From assembly GCA_003820375.1 (NCBI GenBank), contig RPQH01000007.1, forward strand, positions 1-64,000: a stretch of DNA of 64,000 nucleotides. The letters run 5' to 3'. The translations under genes were made by a program, and so were the position numbers. Positions 40,068 through 49,663 of the stretch are shown piece by piece; the first letter of the stretch is position 1, and every line of letters starts with the position of its first letter. The notes below the pieces were generated by a model. The model had not been told where the DNA came from. It made no database searches and worked only from the letters and a program-made list of their open reading frames with translations. This DNA is from Ignavibacteriota bacterium (lineage in GTDB: Bacteria; Bacteroidota; Ignavibacteria; Tepidaquicellales; OLB5).

Positions 40068-41534
40068 ATGAAACAGACAAAATTATTTACTATGCTTGCC
40101 GCTTTAAGTAAGCCTGAGTTTTCACGGCTCGGTAAATTCCTGCACTCGCCTTATTATAATGACAGCCACTGTAATATCAGCTTGTTTGAGTTTTTAAAGC
40201 CATACTATCCATTGTTTAGGGATGCTCAATTTACTAAAGAAGCAATATTTCAAAGCATATATCCTGATGAACCATATAACGATGCCAAGCTGAGAGACCG
40301 GTGCACGCATCTTCTAAAGCTTGTGAAAACATTTTTGGCAGTTGAAAAATATAATGCCTCCTCTTTCGATATTAACAAAAATAAGATATCAGCTTTACTT
40401 GAAAAGGGATTTGGAAATATGCTTGAAAATGAGTTCAACGATGCTTTTAAATATTTACAAGATCAGCAAGTGCAGGATGAAACATATTATCTGAACAAGT
40501 ATCAGCTTTTAAACCTCCGCCGGCAATCAGAAGATTTGATCATAAGCAAAAGAAATGAAGTATATAATGATATTCAGGAGGAAATTGATGCGATGATTCA
40601 TTTCTTTCTTATTGCCTTACTAAAAGAATACTCATACATTACCGATACCATGCGCCACGTCAATATTGATCACGAATACAAGTTCATTGAATCAATTATT
40701 GATCACGTCTCGGGAAGAGGGGAGCGATATAAAGATAACGCCTTTATCAATGTCTATGGCTCTTTTTTCCACATATACAAAAGTAAGCCTGATCCAACAC
40801 TTATATTAAAAATACGTGATTTACTCTTTTGTTATAAAGACAGGCTGCAAAAGGATATATTTAATAACCTATTTATTGAGCTATATAACCAGACAAAGCG
40901 TTGGCAGTCGCAAGGAGTAAAGGAAATGGGGTCAGTCAGTTTTAAACTGACTGAAGACATGCTCCAGTTCGGGGTCTTATTAAAAGAAGACGGCAAGATG
41001 ACCGCCCACACATACACAAACATTGTGGCAACCGCTGTGCGGGATAACTACATTGACTGGGCAGAACAGTTCATACGCGATTATATTTATCAGGTAAAAC
41101 CCAGAGAACAGAAAAATGCGTATTTCTATAACATGGCAGTACTATGGTATATGAAAGGCTATGGCAAAGATTATTTTACCAGGCAAGACGCCTATGACAA
41201 GTCCATTGAATGTTTACAGAAAGTAAAAAGCGAAGATTTTTACTACATGACAAGAATCAAAAACCATGAACTCAAGGTATTTTATGAGACAGGTAAATAT
41301 GATAAAGTTTTATCATTAATCGATTCATACCACCATTTTCTTAAGCGAAATACAATCATGACAAAACACTTAAAAGAGCGGTACCATAATTTTATTATTT
41401 ACCTTCAGCAACTCGTTAAATTGATGTTCAAGCCTGACCAATTTTTACTCGAAAAACTCAATAAAGACATTCAAAATAACAGCCATACGGAATACAAAGG
41501 ATGGTTATTAGAGCAAATCAGAATCCAAAGCTAA
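40068..41534 (+). CDS. Family-X helical protein, copy 3
   Basis: 'LFTMLAALSKPEFSRLGKFLHSPYYNDSHCNISLFEFLKPYYPLFRDAQFTKEAIFQSIYPDEPYNDAKLRDRCTHLLKL'; 'EDFYYMTRIKNHELKVFYETGKYDKVLSLIDSYHHFLK'. Confidence 0.8.
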   Translation: MKQTKLFTMLAALSKPEFSRLGKFLHSPYYNDSHCNISLFEFLKPYYPLFRDAQFTKEAIFQSIYPDEPYNDAKLRDRCTHLLKLVKTFLAVEKYNASSFDINKNKISALLEKGFGNMLENEFNDAFKYLQDQQVQDETYYLNKYQLLNLRRQSEDLIISKRNEVYNDIQEEIDAMIHFFLIALLKEYSYITDTMRHVNIDHEYKFIESIIDHVSGRGERYKDNAFINVYGSFFHIYKSKPDPTLILKIRDLLFCYKDRLQKDIFNNLFIELYNQTKRWQSQGVKEMGSVSFKLTEDMLQFGVLLKEDGKMTAHTYTNIVATAVRDNYIDWAEQFIRDYIYQVKPREQKNAYFYNMAVLWYMKGYGKDYFTRQDAYDKSIECLQKVKSEDFYYMTRIKNHELKVFYETGKYDKVLSLIDSYHHFLKRNTIMTKHLKERYHNFIIYLQQLVKLMFKPDQFLLEKLNKDIQNNSHTEYKGWLLEQIRIQS

Positions 41535-41818
41535 CGCACTTTACGCTGGTACTATCTTGCGGTGTTCAGTGGCATTCAATAAGGCATTCGCATATCTCGG
41601 CAGGCAATAATAAATCACGATATATTTCATAAAAGTTGCGCTATTTTCTTTACTCACAAATAACAACCCATTTAAAACAGACATATGTACAAGTGGTGGC
41701 AACAACAAGCAAGATTTGTCTTTGCTATGGAGTTGTTTTTTTTATAAATTATATCGTTTTTCAACCTTTTACTTATAAACCATGTAATCTCTTTAACTTC
41801 TAACATCAAAACAAAATT

Positions 41819-42139
41819 ATGGCACAATATAGAATATCCGGAGTCTGGAAGGACACAAACAAAATAATTACACATTATGCCTGCCATACGGTATATGAAA
41901 GCTCAACCTCAACATCAAGGGCAAATAAGATAACTAAAGCCGATGCTATCACCCTGTTGGAAACACACGGAAACAGTGCTACGACGTGGGTATGGAATTA
42001 TAAACGTGCAATTTGGGATATCGGTGAAAAGGTGGAAGTTATCAATGGCAGATATGGAAAGTACTTACGATCAAATCCTGACAACACATTGACTGATAAT
42101 TTAGAGCATCTCATTGACTTCGATTGGATAGCGCCTTAA
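41819..42139 (+). CDS. DUF3892-like protein
   Basis: 'YRISGVWKDTNKIITHYACHTV...KITKADAITLLETHGNSATTWVWNYKRAIWDIGEKVEVINGRYGKYLRSNPDNTLTDNLEHL'. Confidence 0.7.
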   Translation: MAQYRISGVWKDTNKIITHYACHTVYESSTSTSRANKITKADAITLLETHGNSATTWVWNYKRAIWDIGEKVEVINGRYGKYLRSNPDNTLTDNLEHLIDFDWIAP

Positions 42140-42588
42140 TAATTTGACATTAGAATTTAGACGATAACTTATAGTTGTTGGATTATCCAATAGAAACGGT
42201 ATATAAAGTTTATCTTAGTTAATAAGAAAATAACTTTAAATCTTATTAATATGATTTAGCATTAAAATAATTTATCTAATTATTCATAGAATGCTTTTTA
42301 TACATAGTTTTTTGCAGCAACAGTATTATTTGTAAGTAGAGTAGGATATTTAAGCTAAATCCAACAATATTTTTTCGGTTAATTTGCAGTCATTTAGTAA
42401 AGGATAATTAGTAAAAATATAATAATTTAAATCATGAATTTACATTGTATTTGTATGAGGTGTTTTGCTCAAGGCAAATTACACCCCTTTTTTTGTATAC
42501 ATTTTGGCAAGATTTATCAAGGTTATTAGCATTGTTATTGAAACATCAACAAATGAATATCTAGCACTTAAAAATAAATAAACATTAG

Positions 42589-44934
42589 ATGAATAGAAGT
42601 CTCGTTAGTATTTTTAGAATTTTAGGAAGAGCTTGTTGGTACGCTATAACAACAGGCTCTGTTCTCCTTACAGGTTACATTTTGGGACTTAAAGGCAAGC
42701 CCTTAACTTTTGAAGCAATATTACTAGGTGTCCCATTCTTTTTTTCTATTGGTTTTTTTATGGTTTATTCAATTTGTTTTCACTACTCAGATAAGGAATT
42801 GATGGCAGACGAGAATCAATTGCGCTTAACACAAAATGAATCTATTTTTATGGTTTTTTTCTTTTTAAGCATTCCCTTTTCAGTAATACTATCATTAATA
42901 TACCTCATTGTAACTGGAAATTGGCCGTCAGTTGGAATCTTATTGGCTTCCGGTTTATATGCTATACTCTTTTGTGTTTATGGTTTTTTTCTTTTGAACC
43001 AATTTCGTAAAGATAAAAAAACTTTATCTGACAACCCTCAAGCTAAAAAAAATCTTACAATTAGGCATCGAATTATTTGGCCTACCATTTTTACTGTTGG
43101 ATTTAGCTTATACTATGGAATGTTCTTTGAAAATTTCAACAAAGGGGACACTTATCCTTATTATCCAATTATCATTTTAATATTTTATATTATAGGTTCA
43201 GAGCGCATTAAAAATCCTAAGTTTTTTTTAACTGTTAGCATGTTTGCAACATTTCTGGCTATTTTTGTGCCAATAATTTTAAGCTCTTTAAAATTATACC
43301 CAGAAATTGCAGAGGTCGGTTTTTCTGTCTTCTCATGTATAGCAATTTCTGGTTATCTAGCAGTTTTCGAGTCATGGAGAATGACTTCTTTTGAAAGAAA
43401 TATGGGAAGACATACTACGAACTACGATTCCAAAGAAAATAAGAAAATAACAGCTCCTCTTTATGAGCTTTGGGAAGTATACTATTTTAGTACTCTTGGC
43501 ATTTTAACTTTTTTTATTTGTATTTTACCGTTTACTTATATTTTCACTGATTATGAACTCCTTTTTTTTATTTTATTTTCTGCTCATGCCATAGCGGCAT
43601 TAATAATCTGGTGTATTTTAGGTCAAAGTCCCAGTATTAATCACATTTGTTTTATTAAAACCAAAACGATGCAACTTCAAACTTGTTGGATTATAATAAA
43701 GGTTCTTATGGGTTCTATTTTCTTAGTTATTTTATTCCTACTTACCTTTCTCAATACTTCTACATCTTCTGTTGAGTTTATTCCTATTATCATATATCCA
43801 GTTATATTAGGCATCTTTTTATTTCTTCTTTATAGATATATCGTAAGTCCTGCAGGAACTGAATTTAAATACAGCCACAATAATTTTGATAGTAGAAACT
43901 GGCTTTGGCTATGGGTTTTTCTCACTAATCAATTAAATTATCTCAGATTAGCAGCCATTTTATCATATTTTTTAATTATTCCTGTATTATATTTGAAGGC
44001 CAAAAATCCTTCATTAGCCTACAAGGCTGATTGTGCATTTTTATTTTACATTATTATAATTATTTTGGCTTTCGGTTTTGAAACTTTGTTTTATTGCAAG
44101 AAAAAATCAATTATGAACAATACATTGAAAAAATTACTAGGAATAGGTCATACTACCAGAATTACAACTTCAACAGTTATTAGTTTGATTGTTTTGTTTC
44201 CTAATCTCGGAAACTCTAATGAATTATTTAATCATTTATTTTTAGCAATAAATTTATTGTTTACATCTATGGGAGGGTTTGCTTTAAATGATTATTTTGA
44301 TATGGAAAAGGATATAATTAACAAACCACACCGCCCTATTCCAAGCGGAAAGATAACCCGTAGAACAACATTAATTGTAGCAATTATCTTGTTATTCTTA
44401 AGTTCTGTTTTTTCACTTTATAATACTATTACTGCACCACAAGGATATATGCAAATCGTATTCCTGATCGCCATGATAGTATATAATTACTTTACCAAAC
44501 ACTTAGCAACTTATAAAACTGTGTATACAGCGTTAGTATCCGCCTTGGTGGTCGCCCATACTATTTTTATAAATTATTTTGACAAAATTTTTATATTATT
44601 ACCTTTTGCTTCCTTTTTTTTCATATTAGGTCGTGAGATATTTATGGATATTTTAGATATGAAAGGAGATAAGAAATCTGGCATTTTCACTTTGCCAATT
44701 CGATTTGGTGTAAAGAAATCTTCTATTGCAGGTTTCCTATTTCTTATTATAGGAACAATTCTAATTTTCCCACTTTTCCTTAAGGAAAAGGATTTAATTC
44801 GTGGAGGTATAATAATTACTTCTATCATATTGTTTTCTGTTTTTTGGTATTACGGAACAACAACTCAAAAAAAGATTGCAATTATTTACTTATGGGTTCC
44901 GATGATTATCGGTCTAACTACTCTTTTTCTATGA
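42589..44934 (+). CDS. Multi-pass membrane protein with C-terminal UbiA-like prenyltransferase domain
   Basis: C-terminus 'NDYFDMEKDIINKPHRPIPSGKITRRTT' and 'DILDMKGDKKSGIFTLPIRFG' (UbiA Asp-rich motifs) after ~500 aa of other TM segments. Confidence 0.75.
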   Translation: MNRSLVSIFRILGRACWYAITTGSVLLTGYILGLKGKPLTFEAILLGVPFFFSIGFFMVYSICFHYSDKELMADENQLRLTQNESIFMVFFFLSIPFSVILSLIYLIVTGNWPSVGILLASGLYAILFCVYGFFLLNQFRKDKKTLSDNPQAKKNLTIRHRIIWPTIFTVGFSLYYGMFFENFNKGDTYPYYPIIILIFYIIGSERIKNPKFFLTVSMFATFLAIFVPIILSSLKLYPEIAEVGFSVFSCIAISGYLAVFESWRMTSFERNMGRHTTNYDSKENKKITAPLYELWEVYYFSTLGILTFFICILPFTYIFTDYELLFFILFSAHAIAALIIWCILGQSPSINHICFIKTKTMQLQTCWIIIKVLMGSIFLVILFLLTFLNTSTSSVEFIPIIIYPVILGIFLFLLYRYIVSPAGTEFKYSHNNFDSRNWLWLWVFLTNQLNYLRLAAILSYFLIIPVLYLKAKNPSLAYKADCAFLFYIIIIILAFGFETLFYCKKKSIMNNTLKKLLGIGHTTRITTSTVISLIVLFPNLGNSNELFNHLFLAINLLFTSMGGFALNDYFDMEKDIINKPHRPIPSGKITRRTTLIVAIILLFLSSVFSLYNTITAPQGYMQIVFLIAMIVYNYFTKHLATYKTVYTALVSALVVAHTIFINYFDKIFILLPFASFFFILGREIFMDILDMKGDKKSGIFTLPIRFGVKKSSIAGFLFLIIGTILIFPLFLKEKDLIRGGIIITSIILFSVFWYYGTTTQKKIAIIYLWVPMIIGLTTLFL

Positions 44935-45010
44935 GATTGTAACATAGAAACGCAACTGAGTTTCCCTGTAATAAAAAACCTTTAAGTACTTTGACTCAAA
45001 GGTTTAAGTT

Positions 45011-45679
45011 TTAGCGAAGTTTATTAAAACAAATTAATGAAACAGGACAAAATGATGTTGAAATCTCATTAAAAGGACCCAATAAATCTACAGCCCATTC
45101 GCCTTCAGAACGACGATATACACCCGGGACTTTTTTTGTACAACTAGCTAATTGACTATATTCTAGCGGAAATGACAACGACCAATAATAAATTGGAAAT
45201 AACTTCCATTGGAGACGTCTAATCATATATAATCCTTCCAATCCTACAAAATCAGCTTTTTGTGACTTCAAAAATTCTATAATAACATGATTACTCATTG
45301 TTTGTTTGAGCTTAAATAACTTTATTTCGTATTTCTCACCAGCATTAATTACACTTTGTGTTCGTAAAGTTTCGGATGTAATATCTGGATTATGATAATA
45401 GAAGCATTTAGGATTTATATTATAAACTGTAGTAGAGTTATAATCATCAGGTACTTCGATTTCAATCCCATCTATTAGTTCAAATACTGAGTTAAAGATA
45501 AAATGCATTTCGTTATTCGTAATGCATTTTAGAGCAGCCATCGTTATGTACGGATTAAGTTGACTTTTTTTTCCTTGTTCCGTTAACCCTAAAGAAAGCA
45601 TATATTCAATATCTCTCAATTGTTTATTTAATATAATATAATCCTCTTTTGTAACTTGAAACTGATTATTAATTAGCAT
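45011..45679 (-). CDS. Hypothetical protein (222 aa)
   Basis: Clean ORF, no motif recognised. Confidence 0.5.
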   Translation of the reverse strand: MLINNQFQVTKEDYIILNKQLRDIEYMLSLGLTEQGKKSQLNPYITMAALKCITNNEMHFIFNSVFELIDGIEIEVPDDYNSTTVYNINPKCFYYHNPDITSETLRTQSVINAGEKYEIKLFKLKQTMSNHVIIEFLKSQKADFVGLEGLYMIRRLQWKLFPIYYWSLSFPLEYSQLASCTKKVPGVYRRSEGEWAVDLLGPFNEISTSFCPVSLICFNKLR

Positions 45680-45857
45680 AAAACCTCTCCTATATTAATT
45701 TTAAAGTACTGTTTTTTATATACTTAATTTATATAACACATATTGTTATAAGTCAAGGGGTAGTCAAATTAAAGCAATTCTTGGAAAACTTTTTTTAATA
45801 CAGTTTTCTATCTGTATTGATATTCAGTTTCCCTAAAAATAACTAATAAAACTATAG

Positions 45858-45987
45858 TGTGGCTATTACGTCCCTCGCCCAGACTAAAGCTTGGCGAAGG
45901 ACAGCACCCCCTTGGTGACCGCCTCGTAATAAAGATTCTCGGACGCTACAACAAGGGGGTGCTGCCCTTACGGGACGAATAGCCACA
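45858..45987. repeat. 130-bp imperfect inverted repeat with nested hairpins
   Basis: TGTGGCTATT(a)CGTCCC 45858-45874 / GGGACGAATAGCCACA 45972-45987; AAGGACAGCACCCCCTTG 897-914 / CAAGGGGGTGCTGCCCTT 952-969 (1 mismatch); side hairpin TCGCC/GGCGA. Confidence 0.85.
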
Positions 45988-46120
45988 TAATAAAATATGG
46001 TTAATAATAAATATATAATAGTGATAGTGAAATAGTGTTATAGATACATAATGATAGAAAGCTGACTTGCGGCTGTTGCACATTTACATACGATTGTGTA
46101 TACTGAAGATACATTACGAT

Positions 46121-46174
46121 AAACAAAAAATTACATGACAATGCGCATTACGCTTGTCATGTAATTTTTTGTTT
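46121..46174. repeat. Perfect 21-bp inverted repeat immediately upstream of a start codon
   Basis: AAACAAAAAATTACATGACAA ... TTGTCATGTAATTTTTTGTTT, 12-nt loop, ends 2 bp before ATG at 46177. Confidence 0.9.
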
Positions 46175-46176
46175 GT

Positions 46177-46986
46177 ATGAACAACCGAAAACAATTATTG
46201 AATCATTTACTTGACATTGGTGGTGTTGGAACCCTCAACAATTTTTACTCGCCTTCTGCCAAAACCCACAAAGGCGGGCTTCTATTTACCCGAAAACTAT
46301 TCAAGTCATATCTCAAAGACGGCTTGATCAATAAAATTGAACCGATCGGCAAACCAGCCAATAAAGCCCGGGAAGTGTTTTATTGCCTGACCAAAAAAGG
46401 CGCTGACTATATCGGCCGCTCTGACGAATACCGCTATAAAAAATATCAGCGATCACCGTATAATATTATGCATGAAAGCATGAAGTTTGATGTCGCTTTG
46501 GCATTTTTGAGGTTATTCCCCAATAAGAAATTTACGTTCCGATATGATGCAAGCCTGTATGGTGTCCGACCTGACATTCTCATTCGGGTCGAAAGCACTC
46601 AGCCAAAAGTTTTAACCAGATTCCTGCTTGTAGAAATAGAGAGGAAAAAGACAATCGACCGGATATTCAATGAGAAAATAAAACGCTACGAAGAGATGTT
46701 TCAAGCAATTGTTCAAAAAAAATCCCACAACATAAGCCAGTTTATAGTTTTATTTGTCTATACGGACATTTGGTGGGATCCGTTCTTGCGGCCTCAGGAA
46801 TATAATATTCCGTCTGTAATTAATCACATCGACTGTGTAAACGGATTAATTAAAAACCTGGTTACACACTATTGTAAATACCTATCAACTGAACGCTACC
46901 GATTTCTGGGTTTTCATAACTTTTACCGCTTGCATGAGCCGATATGGTTAATGCCTCAAGGCAACCGTGGATCGCTTATTCTGTAA
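46177..46986 (+). CDS. Replication-relaxation-like protein (winged helix + PD-(D/E)xK-like)
   Basis: wHTH-like N-terminus 'LTKKGADYIG' and 'VRPDILIRVE......RFLLVEIERKKTIDRIFNEKIKRYEEMF'. Confidence 0.55.
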   Translation: MNNRKQLLNHLLDIGGVGTLNNFYSPSAKTHKGGLLFTRKLFKSYLKDGLINKIEPIGKPANKAREVFYCLTKKGADYIGRSDEYRYKKYQRSPYNIMHESMKFDVALAFLRLFPNKKFTFRYDASLYGVRPDILIRVESTQPKVLTRFLLVEIERKKTIDRIFNEKIKRYEEMFQAIVQKKSHNISQFIVLFVYTDIWWDPFLRPQEYNIPSVINHIDCVNGLIKNLVTHYCKYLSTERYRFLGFHNFYRLHEPIWLMPQGNRGSLIL

Positions 46987-46990
46987 TTGC

Positions 46991-47281
46991 ATGTTATACG
47001 CCCTGCTTTTTATGTTCATAGAACTCATGATTATTATCTTGCTTTCGCTTGTCATCAAAACGTTTATCCGCGAGCGCAACGCACTGATAAAAGATATGGC
47101 AGAAGTCCATAAAACAAGCAATATCAAGCTGCAGGCTAAAACCGAGCAATTTCTCGAAATCGCTCACCGCATCAGTTTAAAGCTACCGACCGAGCTATAT
47201 TCCCAAAGCTTTAAAAAAAATATAGTTGTCAAAGAAACAGCCAATATGTTTTATAAGCTTCTCACCAAATATATAAACTAA
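46991..47281 (+). CDS. Small membrane protein
   Basis: Within ORF 46967-47281; TM 'LYALLFMFIELMIIILLSLVIKTFI'. Confidence 0.5.
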   Translation: MLYALLFMFIELMIIILLSLVIKTFIRERNALIKDMAEVHKTSNIKLQAKTEQFLEIAHRISLKLPTELYSQSFKKNIVVKETANMFYKLLTKYIN

Positions 47282-47448
47282 CTCTACGCCTATGTAATAA
47301 AATTTTTACTTATCACCATAATAAAGGGCATGCCTTATAAAAGTATAGTAACTCATATAAGGCTTTAGAGGCACAATACAGTTCATTGACAATTTTCATA
47401 ATAAAATAAACGAAGAAAAATAAATAACTCTAAGAAAGGATTATAAAC

Positions 47449-48240
47449 ATGTTAGTAAGAGTCAAGGAAGTCATGGACGCTCTTATCCAGGAATTTAAAA
47501 GCGGCACCATCCCTGATGCAGTTGCCTATGCCATGTTTCCCATTCCCAATATACCGTCGGCTAGCTGGAGCCTTTTAAACCGGCTTATGATGTTTTTTTC
47601 AGGCACCGAAGACGCCAGAGGCTATAAGCAATGGCAAAAGGTAAACCGGTATGTGAAAAAAGGAGCTAAATCATTTGACATATTGGTACCTGTATTTAGG
47701 AAAGTAATAAATGACGACAAAGTAGATGAAGAAGTTATAGTCTTAAAAGGTTTTTGCTGCGGCTGCGTATTCCGGATCGAAGACACGGACGGAGAGCCCT
47801 TGGATTATCAGACCCTCCAATTGCCCCAATTTCCCCTTATAGACAAGGCTGCTACCTTAAGGGTATCAGTTCACCCAACAGCCGGAAACATCGCCTATAA
47901 CGGCTATTATGACCCCACACGTAAAGTTATAGCTCTGGCGACACCTGAAGAAAAGACGTTTTTCCATGAACTCTGCCATGCAGTAGACCACAAGCTCAAA
48001 GGTGAATTAAAGCGAGGTCAAGACCCACTTCAAGAGATTATTGCTGAGATCAGTGCCCAGGCATTGTGCCGGATTGTGGGAAAAGACGGACGAAAACACT
48101 TCGGCAATTCGTACCGCTACATTGAGTCGTATGCCAAAGAACTGAGTATCTCACCTTATTCTGCAATATTGCAGGTCATTTCTCAGGTAGATGCAATTTT
48201 AAAGTATCTTTTGCTAGACAGGCAGGTGAAAAACATATGA
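47449..48240 (+). CDS. ArdC-like antirestriction protein (ssDNA-binding + zincin)
   Basis: 'PSASWSLLNRLMMFFSGTEDARGYKQWQKVNRYVKKGAKSFDILVPV' and 'TFFHELCHAVDHKL' (HExxH). Confidence 0.8.
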   Translation: MLVRVKEVMDALIQEFKSGTIPDAVAYAMFPIPNIPSASWSLLNRLMMFFSGTEDARGYKQWQKVNRYVKKGAKSFDILVPVFRKVINDDKVDEEVIVLKGFCCGCVFRIEDTDGEPLDYQTLQLPQFPLIDKAATLRVSVHPTAGNIAYNGYYDPTRKVIALATPEEKTFFHELCHAVDHKLKGELKRGQDPLQEIIAEISAQALCRIVGKDGRKHFGNSYRYIESYAKELSISPYSAILQVISQVDAILKYLLLDRQVKNI

Positions 48241-49016
48241 CAGAAATCCTCAAGTGCTTAGAAGCAATTCTTCACAAAGGTTATAACTCAGAAGCCATAT
48301 TTATTGACTGGTTAGATCTCATCCTGTATACAATGCAGCGAGACGATGCGCATTACTTAGAAATCGTCCGAAGGTATGGAAATGAAGGAAAAACAGGCGA
48401 GCGAGAAATAGATTTCTTTGCCAAAGCATTTACCGAACTACTGAAAATTATGCATGAAACAAATGACGACATCTTAGGCGAGGTCTACATGCAGTGGAAC
48501 ATGGCAAACAAGTTCAGAGGCCAGTACTTTACGCCAAAGCAGGTAGCCGACTTTATGGCAAAAGCAATCTCACCGCAAGGTGGAAAAATCTTAGATCCGG
48601 CTTGCGGGTCAGGTATCATGCTAATTTCCTGCATTAAGTCCATGGCCAATGACCAATTGGATGAATCAGTGTTTGTCGGGCAGGACATTGACTTAACGTG
48701 TGTGAAGATGTGTGCCTTAAATCTCTTGTTCTTTAATGTTAACGGTTTTGTTGTCTGGGGAGATACGCTCAAGTTTGAATGCAAGAAAGTCTATAAAACT
48801 AAACGTAGTATATACGGAGGTGTCATTCATGAAATGATAGGCAGACGGTTTGAAGCATTTAAAGAGTCATATCTTATTTCGGTTCAGCATTCATACAAAC
48901 CATCGAATATACAGGTTCATAACACAGATGAGACAAACAAAGTTGAAGAAGAAGAATATGAGAGACCTTTTACCATCATGCCGGAAGTGAAATCAGAACA
49001 ATTACCATTATTTTAA
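48237..49016 (+). CDS. N-6 DNA methylase-like protein
   Basis: 'GQYFTPKQVADFMAKAISPQGGKILDPACGSGIMLISCIKSM' motif I; no NPPY/F visible. Confidence 0.7.
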   Translation: MTEILKCLEAILHKGYNSEAIFIDWLDLILYTMQRDDAHYLEIVRRYGNEGKTGEREIDFFAKAFTELLKIMHETNDDILGEVYMQWNMANKFRGQYFTPKQVADFMAKAISPQGGKILDPACGSGIMLISCIKSMANDQLDESVFVGQDIDLTCVKMCALNLLFFNVNGFVVWGDTLKFECKKVYKTKRSIYGGVIHEMIGRRFEAFKESYLISVQHSYKPSNIQVHNTDETNKVEEEEYERPFTIMPEVKSEQLPLF

Positions 49017-49070
49017 ATTATTATTTAAACTCTAGTACATTTTATAACATTCACCAGAAAGGAGTAAATA

Positions 49071-49322
49071 GTGAATGGCAAAAGCTTATACAGCCCCAAA
49101 ATCAAGGATGATCTCATACCTGTTATTTACAAAAAAAGTAAAATACAAGGCAAGCCCATGACTGATATTGTTGATGATATATTGCGTTCATTTTTAATAG
49201 ATGATGAAGCAGACATAAGTCGATATAGATGTCGTAGTTGTTTCATGGAAGTTGAAGTAGTGGACGGGACTATTGGTTACTGCGATCATTGTGAAAGTGT
49301 CGTCTTTATAGATAAATTATAG
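49071..49322 (+). CDS. Small protein with zinc-ribbon (CRSC...CDHC), GTG start
   Basis: 'YRCRSCFMEVEVVDGTIGYCDHCESVVF'; SD GAAAGGAG upstream. Confidence 0.55.
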   Translation: MNGKSLYSPKIKDDLIPVIYKKSKIQGKPMTDIVDDILRSFLIDDEADISRYRCRSCFMEVEVVDGTIGYCDHCESVVFIDKL

Positions 49323-49460
49323 CTCGTTTGAAACTATTTAATCTATCCTCATGGATAGCGTTACACTTACTTACATTCGATTGCTATTACAAGAACATAA
49401 AGCTATCTGCATAAGGTAGCTTTTTTATTTTGGTACAAAATATATTATGAAGACAACATG

Positions 49461-49490
49461 AAGGTTTTTCGGGCAAACCCGAAAAACCTT
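49461..49490. terminator. Rho-independent terminator
   Basis: AAGGTTTTTCGGG-CAAA-CCCGAAAAACCTT then TTCGTTTTT. Confidence 0.75.
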
Positions 49491-49663
49491 TTCGTTTTTA
49501 AAAAAACTAAAAAATAAAAGGATAGAGGAGGGGAAAGAAGAAAAAATAAAAGATAATGTGGGAACCGTATAAGAGTTTTAAATCTTTTATTCATATACGT
49601 TTAAAAGCCAATACCCGTATAAGAGCTTGTTTAAAAATTCTTCGATTTATACGGCACCCGTAT

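Noticed and set aside
45844-45995. TAATAAAA direct repeats flanking the 130-bp palindrome as target-site duplications
   Set aside because: The left copy is separated from the arm by 6 bp and the sequence is generic AT-rich; not adequate evidence for a transposition event.
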